A stretch of 5,664 nt of DNA from REEB470 sp032117095 (GTDB lineage: Bacteria > Bacillota > Bacilli > Paenibacillales > YIM-B00363), in contig JAULZZ010000012.1 of NCBI GenBank assembly GCA_032117095.1, positions 1 through 5,664 of the forward strand. Direction: 5' to 3'. This document shows positions 1-5,664 of the stretch, piece by piece. The notes under the pieces were generated by a model. That model searched no databases. It saw nothing but the letters and a program-made list of their open reading frames with translations, and was not told the origin of the DNA. The stretch's first letter is position 1; each line of letters starts with the position of its first letter. The position numbers and the translations under genes were made by a program.

Positions 1-707
1 ATGAACACACCCGAATCGTTTGCGATTCGCGCGTTTCGAATTGCCTCGTAGTATTGTGGTCTTTTTTGCAACAATACAGATTCCATCGGGATCCAAGCGA
101 ATAAAGGGTTCCATTTTGCGAGCAGGAGCGTCTGCCACAGTCGTCCCATCCGTCCATTGCCGTCGGCAAACGGGTGAATGATTTCAATTTCGTAGTGCAA
201 AATGGCACTTTTGAGCACAGGGTGCAGTTCCGATGCTTTTGCCCAAGCGAATAAATCTTCGATGAGCTGTGGCACGTACTGCGGACGCGCACCGACATGC
301 ACAGCGATTTCTCCGTCAAATACACCGACATCCCCACTGCGGAACATGCCTGACTCCTTGATGAGCCCTTGTGTCATCAACCGATGTGCGCTGAGGAAAT
401 GTGCGGTTGCGTACGGGTCGAACGTCAACATGCGATCGTACGCTTCGTAGGCATTTTTTACTTCCTTGATTTCTGCTTGTTTTCCGGCGACCATTTTGCC
501 CTCGATGACGGCGGTCACTTCCCCGAGCGTCAGGGAGTTTCCCTCGATGGCAAGCGAAGCATAAATGGTGCGCACACGATTTTCTCTGTGCAGTTTGATG
601 TTGCGGGTAAAGTTCGTGCCATATTCTAGGCGCGTCATGGTTTCCACGATTTTTGCAAGATAGTCGGCTGCTTTTTCCGTGATCGTATAAGGCGGTTTGC
701 GCTGCAT
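1..707 (-). CDS. Fic family protein, N-terminal 235 residues (3' end outside window)
   Basis: Fic proteins transfer a nucleotide phosphate moiety, most often AMP from ATP, to a protein hydroxyl side chain. The minus-strand frame is open from 713 to the left edge. The core motif HPFADGNGR (residues 178-186, bases 150-176) matches HPFx[D/E]GNGR, and a further Arg at 189 completes GNGRxxR. The catalytic His is residue 178. Near the N-terminus, SLAIEGN (residues 51-57) fits the class II self-inhibitory motif [S/T]xxxE[G/N]; its Glu55 would block productive ATP binding until released. Between them lies GMFRSGDVGV, the usual target-positioning flap area. After the core, IPMESVLLQKRPQYYEAI is also typical. 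Two in-frame ATGs occur, at 713 and 707; I chose 707 because it sits 9 nt after GAGG, against 3 nt for 713. The gene follows pglX by 11 nt and is surely co-transcribed. The target is unknown; AMPylation is an inference from the family. Any C-terminal domain (for example winged helix) is off-window. Confidence 0.94.
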   Translation of the reverse strand, partial: MQRKPPYTITEKAADYLAKIVETMTRLEYGTNFTRNIKLHRENRVRTIYASLAIEGNSLTLGEVTAVIEGKMVAGKQAEIKEVKNAYEAYDRMLTFDPYATAHFLSAHRLMTQGLIKESGMFRSGDVGVFDGEIAVHVGARPQYVPQLIEDLFAWAKASELHPVLKSAILHYEIEIIHPFADGNGRMGRLWQTLLLAKWNPLFAWIPMESVLLQKRPQYYEAIRNARIANDSGVF

Positions 708-716
708 GTGCATGTG

Positions 717-720
717 CCTC
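717..720 (-). promoter_or_regulatory. Ribosome binding site of the fic gene, overlapping the pglX stop codon
   Basis: Minus-strand GAGG (TGAGG counting the first base of the pglX stop) overlaps the TGA stop of pglX at 721-719. The spacing is 9 nt to the ATG at 707 and only 3 nt to the ATG at 713, which favours 707 as the start. The overlap implies translational coupling between pglX and fic. Confidence 0.7.
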
Positions 721-3700
721 ATATTTTCGCTAAAATATCGGGGAAAAGCGCATAGTTGTTCTTCACGCCGTCGTCGAGGTCTATCTCGATGTTTTGATCG
801 GCGAGGTGGTGTAATTTCTCTTCAAATATGGTGATTTCTTTTAGCTGTTCGGACAACTTGTTTTGTTGTTTTAACAGCCGTGCACGTTCCGAATCCGTAG
901 CCGTGTCCAGATCCGTGGCGATGTGCGCCAGCTGTGTACGGTACCGCTCCTGCTGTTCGTGGACATAGTCCGTCCGCAGTTTGGCGAGCAGGTCACGCGA
1001 AATGCGATGCAAATAGACCAGCGCTTTGAAACCGTGTTTCTTGCCGGAATCAAACAGCCAGTAGATCGGGCGTTTCTGGTATATGGTGACGTGGTTTTTG
1101 TAAAAACCATTCAGAAAATAGTGTCGAATGACCTCACGTGGCGTCCCCTTGCCCCCGAGTGCATCGGCGATGAAATGCAAGTTCTCCTCTAAAGTGTCCG
1201 CACCGTAGACGGTTTTCACAAACACCACAAACCGCCCCACCAAGTCATCGTCGAAATACGCGTCGTCACAAATCGGAAGGACGTTGTCTAGGTCAGCAGG
1301 AAACGTCTGATATTGGCTCGCATCCCATGCCCCCCCTGCATAGACAAGCCCTTCGCAGTCGAGGGAGTACCGTCCGAACATACAGCCGATGGCGTAGCTA
1401 ATAAAAGAGGCGATGACGTCTTGTTGGAGCAACACATATTTGCCCCCCGCCATGGATACGGGGATGTCCTCTTTGCGTGCATACAGGCGATGCACCGTGA
1501 CGTCCTTGTCGGCGACGTCGGGCGTGAGTTCGTCTTGCAAGCCGTAGATGTCGATGAAAATGCGGTTGAGTTGTTCCTCGTTGGATTTGAGCGTGTCGAA
1601 CCGTTCCGCCACCTCGCGTTGATAGTGGGAGAAAGCAGCTGCAATCGTGCGCTCCCCACGGACGAGTGGATGGCGTGTGAAATCCCATGAGGTTTCGAAG
1701 GAGTCCCAGTCGGTGCGGGAGAGGGAGATGTTTGATGACACGATTTTCTCAACAGTCTCTTTTTTGTCGTGCTTTACGTCAAGCGGAATACTTGCTATCG
1801 TTCCTGGGGGATAGTTGAGAGTAGGATTCAATAGATCTAAGCAGTTTTGGACAATTTGTGTATTTAAATACGCCAGGATGTATAGCAAATTATCGTTCGC
1901 ATATAGCGTCAAACCTGCCATATTAGGGATACTTCCGTTTGGTGTGTATCTATAACTTGAACTACCAGATGTAATTCTCGACCAAGTAATATTCTCTTTG
2001 TAATAGTTTTTTATTCCGGTCATTGAAGCTGCTTTGAATGCCCGCAATTCAGCACCGTCATCCATGTAGTTTAATACATCTTCGTTGTTACCGTACCAAC
2101 GCCTAAACATACCGCCTTTTGTATGCTTAACCCATTTGGGACTAATAATTGATGATATGTTCGTCTTTGTATAGTCAATTTCATACCATTTCCTAATAAA
2201 ACGATCGTTATCAGCTGTTTTTAGTCCTTCTTTCACACTGGCTGATTTACTCATTACTGATTGAGAAAATACATTTAGCATCTTCTCACTCAACCAATAC
2301 GCCACAGGACTCCCAGGGATCTTGGCAAAGTTTTCAGTGGAGGCGGTGTGAAAATATCCACAACTCGGATTCTCAATCGCTTCAAGGTATTTTTGTCGTT
2401 GTACTTCCATTCCGCCACGGAAATCAACAAGCCTAAAATAACTTCCTTTTTCCCCTGTTTTGCTATTCTGATATACAAACGCACAAATCGGAACAGTCGC
2501 CTCTTCAAATGCGGAGTACTCAAATTGAATCAACGTCGTTATATTTTTTGTATCATATATTTTTTTGCGGAGTTTCTCATAACTTTGTATAAACATCCAA
2601 ACGTATGGAGTGAACATCCCCACAAACCCGCTTGGTTTTGCCAATTCGCCACAACGAACCATAAAAGCGGAAAATGTGTCGCTTTTATATTCGGCATAAT
2701 TGGTTTTCAAGTATTCAGCTAGTTTGGGATTTATCCCTTTCATGCCCATATACGGTGGATTGGTCACCACCACGTCGTATTGTTGCGCCAACAGTCGTTT
2801 GAAGTTCCAAGCATTCAACTGATCATCGTAGGAAATATCTTCTATGCTCAACTGCCCTGTCTTTTGCACGGGCATCGGTTCAAGTGCATCCACTTGCACC
2901 AGTGAGCCGTATTCTTCCCCATCGGGATATCCAGTGGGGCAATATACGTGTGGTTTCACATCCTCCGTAAAAATACGGCGGTTGTATTGCCGTGCTTTCA
3001 TCATCAACGCAAAATAGGCAAGCTGGTATGCCCTGCGGTCGATGTCTAGCCCATAGATGTTTTTTTCGAGGATCAATTTTGCAGCGTCCCGTGGAGATAC
3101 GCCCACGCTTTCGTACAGCTGCATCAGCACGTCAAAGGCGTACACCAAGATGTGCCCGCTGCCCATGCACGGGTCGATGAGGCGAATGTCCTCTGGCGAC
3201 TGCACCGGTGATTGCGATCGTAGCATACGCAGTTGCGCAGTGACTTCCGGCGTTTGTTCGGCTTCGTCAAGGTAATACGTCCAATTCGCTTTCACTGTAT
3301 CGTTCGGGTGGCTTTCAAGCCATCGCCGACCGAGGGAGTTTTCCACCATATAGCGCACAATCCAGTCTGGTGTAAACAGCTGTGTTGCGACGGGGATGTT
3401 CTCCTTGGTAATTTTGACGTTCTTTTTGAGTTGTTCGAATACGACTTGCTTTGGCTCGGTGTTGTAATACTGGTACATCCACCCGATGATTTGCACATCT
3501 TTCCAGTCCTCTTCGGCGATGTCCCTCACTAGCCTTCCGATCACACTCTCTGCTTTCAAAATGTGGTTTGGCAGGAGCAGTTCGGTGTAACTGCCGAGCT
3601 TTTCGAACATCGCCGGTAGCGGAGCGTGAAGCGCATTGCACTGGGTCAGCAACAAATATTTGTACAGTTCTTCAGACTTATTGGCGTTGAGGAGTTCGGA

Positions 3701-4024
3701 CACTTTTTTTTGATCGAGACCTTCCAACTCGAGGTGCAATACGTTTTTGAGTATTTCGGGATGGAAATCGCCCGCTGCGTCGGAAAACACACGGATGTGG
3801 GTCGGCAAATAATCGTTGACCTCCATATAACGCAACNNNNNNNNNNTAAAATCTGTTCGTTGCTGTTGCTCTGCTGGGGTCAGCGCACGCCCCGCGATCG
3901 CTTGCGCATTTTCGTCATCGCATCCTTTTTCGTACATGCCGTATTGGTAGGCACGTTGCTTCACTTGTGCGATGAGTTCGTTTCGCGCCCATATTGCATA
4001 CGTGCGTAAGGCGTTTTTGTTCAT
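719..4024 (-). CDS. pglX: BREX-1 adenine-specific DNA methyltransferase PglX
   Basis: PglX transfers a methyl group from SAM to adenine N6 in a non-palindromic site, marking host DNA; it is also needed for BREX defence. As assembled it has 1101 residues (the family is usually about 1150-1225). The N-terminus (MNKNALRTYAIWARNELI) is typical and preceded by a strong GAGGGG site. Visible landmarks: LRYMEVNDYLP (64-74), FTPDWIVRYMV (217-227), SAM-binding motif I DPCMGSGH (284-291), LDID (326-329), and catalytic motif IV NPPY (422-425), which marks an N6-adenine/gamma-class enzyme. The region after about 430, up to about 765, is the expected target recognition domain and has much lower GC. Near the C-terminus, IYQKRPIYWLFDSGKK (about 981-996) is a PglX hallmark, followed by a probable coiled coil (about 1017-1075). 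Four X residues (60-63) come from a 10-N gap that probably hides around 20-30 residues. Otherwise the frame is intact, so the gene looks functional. Confidence 0.96.
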   Translation of the reverse strand: MNKNALRTYAIWARNELIAQVKQRAYQYGMYEKGCDDENAQAIAGRALTPAEQQQRTDFXXXXLRYMEVNDYLPTHIRVFSDAAGDFHPEILKNVLHLELEGLDQKKVSELLNANKSEELYKYLLLTQCNALHAPLPAMFEKLGSYTELLLPNHILKAESVIGRLVRDIAEEDWKDVQIIGWMYQYYNTEPKQVVFEQLKKNVKITKENIPVATQLFTPDWIVRYMVENSLGRRWLESHPNDTVKANWTYYLDEAEQTPEVTAQLRMLRSQSPVQSPEDIRLIDPCMGSGHILVYAFDVLMQLYESVGVSPRDAAKLILEKNIYGLDIDRRAYQLAYFALMMKARQYNRRIFTEDVKPHVYCPTGYPDGEEYGSLVQVDALEPMPVQKTGQLSIEDISYDDQLNAWNFKRLLAQQYDVVVTNPPYMGMKGINPKLAEYLKTNYAEYKSDTFSAFMVRCGELAKPSGFVGMFTPYVWMFIQSYEKLRKKIYDTKNITTLIQFEYSAFEEATVPICAFVYQNSKTGEKGSYFRLVDFRGGMEVQRQKYLEAIENPSCGYFHTASTENFAKIPGSPVAYWLSEKMLNVFSQSVMSKSASVKEGLKTADNDRFIRKWYEIDYTKTNISSIISPKWVKHTKGGMFRRWYGNNEDVLNYMDDGAELRAFKAASMTGIKNYYKENITWSRITSGSSSYRYTPNGSIPNMAGLTLYANDNLLYILAYLNTQIVQNCLDLLNPTLNYPPGTIASIPLDVKHDKKETVEKIVSSNISLSRTDWDSFETSWDFTRHPLVRGERTIAAAFSHYQREVAERFDTLKSNEEQLNRIFIDIYGLQDELTPDVADKDVTVHRLYARKEDIPVSMAGGKYVLLQQDVIASFISYAIGCMFGRYSLDCEGLVYAGGAWDASQYQTFPADLDNVLPICDDAYFDDDLVGRFVVFVKTVYGADTLEENLHFIADALGGKGTPREVIRHYFLNGFYKNHVTIYQKRPIYWLFDSGKKHGFKALVYLHRISRDLLAKLRTDYVHEQQERYRTQLAHIATDLDTATDSERARLLKQQNKLSEQLKEITIFEEKLHHLADQNIEIDLDDGVKNNYALFPDILAKI
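1741..2760. other. Low-GC island within pglX covering the presumed target recognition domain
   Basis: Hand counts of 60-base blocks give 16/60 GC at 2521-2580, 19/60 at 2161-2220, 23/60 at 1861-1920, and 24-25/60 at 2641-2760 and 1741-1800. Flanking pglX blocks give 36/60 at 3121-3180 and 38/60 at 901-960. The drop begins just after the NPPY codons (2750-2761) and ends near 1740, about residues 425-762. The reading frame is continuous across both edges. The position matches where PglX is expected to read its DNA target, which suggests this segment was acquired by recombination. Boundaries are approximate. Confidence 0.75.
3837..3846. other. Assembly gap (10 N) inside pglX
   Basis: Ten undetermined bases fall in codons 60-63 of pglX. 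Ten N is a common placeholder for a scaffold join of unknown size, so the length need not be real. Upstream the protein reads TPAEQQQRTDF and downstream LRYMEVNDYLP. In other PglX proteins I remember about 20-30 residues between these points, including the conserved AYTWFNR segment just before the ALRxMEVN motif, and none of it is present here. If the frame is intact, the true gap should be 3n+1 nt. Confidence 0.9.
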
Positions 4025-4031
4025 GTTTATG

Positions 4032-4037
4032 CCCCTC
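4032..4037 (-). promoter_or_regulatory. Ribosome binding site of pglX
   Basis: GAGGGG on the minus strand lies in the 15-nt gap between the brxC TAA stop and the pglX ATG, with 7 nt between it and the start codon. This is a near-ideal Shine-Dalgarno site and fixes the pglX start at 4024. No room exists here for a promoter or terminator, so brxC and pglX share a transcript. Confidence 0.85.
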
Positions 4038-4039
4038 GC

Positions 4040-5664
4040 TTAGTTGATCTGCACGCTGTCGTTGGCATCCAAAGTGTCGTATAGCTTTTTGCGGATGCCG
4101 TCAAGGTAGCCGTCCACGTCCTCTTTTGACGTCAGTCGTTTTACGGGGAAGACGTCATACCGGCGCACGTGCGCAATTTTCTGTGGTTTTGGCTTTTCCT
4201 CCCCAGCACGCGACGGCTGTGGTGCGTACAAGAGCGATTCAATCCGTTTGCACACTTGGTCTTTGTAGTTTTGCAGCCGCGTAATCATGGCATCGAGCGC
4301 GGTCAACGTCGTCGCCTCGGTGACTTTTTGCTTGTATGCGCGAAACTGGTCGTCTGATTTTTTTACTTCGTCGCCCGCTTTACTCCCGACATCGGCGAGG
4401 GTATGCACATCGCCCATGAATAAGGTGATAATACCGTGCACTTCCTCTTTTTTTTGTGCGAGGAGCACTCCATATGCGGTGTTGATATGATGCATCAAGG
4501 TCGGGAGGTCTTTCATTTTGCCATACGGCTTCGCCATCTCGAGGATCATGGCCATGTCACGGATGTGATTGTTCGTGGTCGGATCGATTGTGAAGTACTC
4601 TCGCTCGTTTTGTACTCGGTTTTGCAAGTCGCGTGCCTCATCGAAAATGCGTCGCTGAGATCGAAAAAACGTTTCGATTTCTTCCATGTCCTCGGTGCGA
4701 TCCAGCAAATCATCCTGCTTGGCAAGCAGGCGTCTTAAGAGCGCCACGTTGTCGTTTTTTTGTGAGAGAATGTCTTTCATCACAGCGCAGGCAGATTGCA
4801 CCACTTCTTTTTGTGGATAGCGACCACGGTCGTATTCCGTGAGCAAGGTGTGATAGTGATCGAGTTTTTTGTGCAACGTTTCTTTCACGAAAGTCAGCAG
4901 TCCGTCCTCGTCTTCGGCGATGTCCATCTTTCCGAGCCATTTGCGCAAAAATGAGATTGCTTTGCGCAGTTCGTCCTCAGACGGCGCGATGCGGCGACGG
5001 ATGTCCACTTTGTCGATTTCGGATTTCACGCGGAGATAGCGGACGAGGTTTTTGTCCTCCCTGCCCACAACGGCGCCCCCATAGCGAAGTTCGATCTTCT
5101 GGACAACGATCAACCGTGCGACAATCGCTGCAATATCGATTTCACGCCATCCGTACGGGATCGCCTCATAGCGGCGCTGCACGTCGCCCATCGACACGGG
5201 GACGCGGCTCATGTGGCGTGCCTCAAGCCACTGACTGACTTCGTTGAGGGCCCCCTCGTTGTTGCTGTCCATTCCGGCAAATGCGCCTTGGGACGGTTCG
5301 CCATGGAGGAGGGTAAAAATCGCGGCGTCGCTGTCATAAAATGTGTTCACAAGCGGTAGCTTCGCATAGACGCTTTCGATGAGTTGCTTTAATGCTTCCT
5401 CTAGTTTTCCCTTGGCGTTGTCGCCTTTGATGTCGCTTTTTTCACCGTGGATGAAGAACGTGCCCCCCACGATCGCCTTGTCGATCTGTGTCTTTGCGCT
5501 CGCTTCCAGCGTGCGGGCTTGTTCTTGGCGCTTGCGAATGATGTCCTGCACGCTTTGTGGCAACTGCGACACATTTTTTTGCTTGATGTATTTACGAATC
5601 TTCGCTGCGGTTTCTAGTTCCTCGAAATACTGGACTTCTCTGGACATCACCACGATCGCCTCGT
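4040..5664 (-). CDS. brxC: BREX system P-loop ATPase BrxC, C-terminal part (5' end outside window)
   Basis: This is the C-terminal 540 residues of BrxC (PglY-like), the large ATPase core component of type 1 BREX phage defence, a cytoplasmic system. The frame stays open to the right edge: codons for E-A-I-V precede the internal GTG at 5653 and ATG at 5647, so neither is a real start. Family members are about 1100-1250 residues, so the Walker A/B nucleotide-binding region lies outside the window. Identification rests on recognised family sequence such as SREVQYFEELETAAKIRKYI near the edge and FFIHGEKSDIKGDN about 20-35 residues further on, followed by LPLVNTFYDSDAAIF. The rest is mostly charged and helical. 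A Pro/Lys-rich linker (around 4190-4230, APQPSRAGEEKPKPQK) leads into a short helical tail ending DSVQIN-TAA. pglX starts 15 nt downstream, the usual BREX-1 order. The family call is firm; detailed function of this C-terminal half cannot be read from the sequence. Confidence 0.93.
   Translation of the reverse strand, partial: EAIVVMSREVQYFEELETAAKIRKYIKQKNVSQLPQSVQDIIRKRQEQARTLEASAKTQIDKAIVGGTFFIHGEKSDIKGDNAKGKLEEALKQLIESVYAKLPLVNTFYDSDAAIFTLLHGEPSQGAFAGMDSNNEGALNEVSQWLEARHMSRVPVSMGDVQRRYEAIPYGWREIDIAAIVARLIVVQKIELRYGGAVVGREDKNLVRYLRVKSEIDKVDIRRRIAPSEDELRKAISFLRKWLGKMDIAEDEDGLLTFVKETLHKKLDHYHTLLTEYDRGRYPQKEVVQSACAVMKDILSQKNDNVALLRRLLAKQDDLLDRTEDMEEIETFFRSQRRIFDEARDLQNRVQNEREYFTIDPTTNNHIRDMAMILEMAKPYGKMKDLPTLMHHINTAYGVLLAQKKEEVHGIITLFMGDVHTLADVGSKAGDEVKKSDDQFRAYKQKVTEATTLTALDAMITRLQNYKDQVCKRIESLLYAPQPSRAGEEKPKPQKIAHVRRYDVFPVKRLTSKEDVDGYLDGIRKKLYDTLDANDSVQIN

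Noticed and set aside
202..629. Two overlapping plus-strand open frames (202-450 and 369-629) opposite the fic gene
   Set aside because: They lie antisense to a clear Fic coding sequence, resemble no family, and lack sensible ribosome binding sites. They are shadows of the real frame.
1092..1109. Near-palindrome TGGTTTTT-GT-AAAAACCA, considered as a terminator or protein-binding site
   Set aside because: It lies inside pglX coding for the conserved G-F-Y-K-N stretch, has only a 2-nt centre, and has no adjoining U-tract or gene end. Coding constraint and chance explain it.
1288..1752. A 154-residue minus-strand frame and antisense frames (for example 1313-1690) inside pglX
   Set aside because: Their translations are rich in Arg, Ser, Thr and Pro, typical of out-of-frame reading of GC-rich DNA. 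The pglX frame is continuous and recognisable through this region.
2290..2722. Open frames on both strands within the low-GC island (2290-2523 minus, 2348-2722 plus), considered as possible inserted small genes
   Set aside because: pglX reads through the island without interruption in a third frame, with plausible methyltransferase sequence (for example VPICAFVYQN). The others have no family resemblance or ribosome binding site.
719..4024. Invertible or duplicated pglX cassette, as in phase-variable BREX loci
   Set aside because: I saw no second partial pglX, no recombinase gene and no long inverted repeats in the window. Such elements could still lie outside it.
4714..4730. Palindrome CCTGCTTG-G-CAAGCAGG inside brxC
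   Set aside because: It encodes ordinary residues (L-L-A-K-Q) in mid-gene, with a 1-nt centre and no second copy seen. There is no sign of a recombination or regulatory site.
5645..5653. GTG at 5653 or ATG at 5647 as the start of an independent 537-residue gene
   Set aside because: The frame continues upstream to the window edge with BrxC-like residues (E-A-I-V before V-M-S-R-E-V-Q), and no ribosome binding site is visible. This is an internal position of brxC.

Overview
The window carries part of a type 1 BREX (bacteriophage exclusion) defence operon. All genes lie on the minus strand, so the operon reads from the right edge to the left: the 3' half of brxC (right edge to 4040), a full-length pglX interrupted by a 10-N assembly gap (4024 to 719), and the 5' part of a Fic-family gene (707 to the left edge). 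About 98-99% of the window is coding. The only gaps are 15 nt between brxC and pglX and 11 nt between pglX and fic. I see no promoter, terminator, RNA gene, CRISPR array, IS element or attachment site.

The host is probably a bacterium of the Firmicutes/Bacillota type with roughly 50-55% GC. This rests on the clear purine-rich ribosome binding sites (GAGGGG, GAGG), the tight gene packing, and BrxC/PglX sequences that resemble those of Bacilli/Clostridia loci as I remember them. It is a weak assignment, because BREX loci move horizontally.

How the genes fit together: in type 1 BREX, PglX is the adenine-specific methyltransferase that marks self DNA and supplies sequence specificity. BrxC is the large P-loop ATPase core component needed for defence. 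PglZ, BrxL, BrxA and BrxB would be expected outside the window. The canonical order is brxA-brxB-brxC-pglX-pglZ-brxL. Here a Fic gene follows pglX directly, in the place where pglZ is normally found, and its ribosome binding site overlaps the pglX stop codon. It is therefore a co-transcribed accessory gene. Its active site (HPFADGNGR) and its N-terminal self-inhibitory motif (SLAIEGN) are both intact.

Three points merit a second look. First, the Fic gene sits inside the BREX operon. Second, there is an abrupt low-GC island (about 27-42% by hand count, against about 60% on the flanks) that covers the part of pglX after the catalytic NPPY motif, where the target recognition domain is expected; this suggests a swapped specificity domain. 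Third, the assembly gap falls on one of the most conserved N-terminal stretches of PglX and is probably shorter than the DNA it replaces. The core system is a known one. The novelty, if any, lies in the Fic accessory and the mosaic specificity region.
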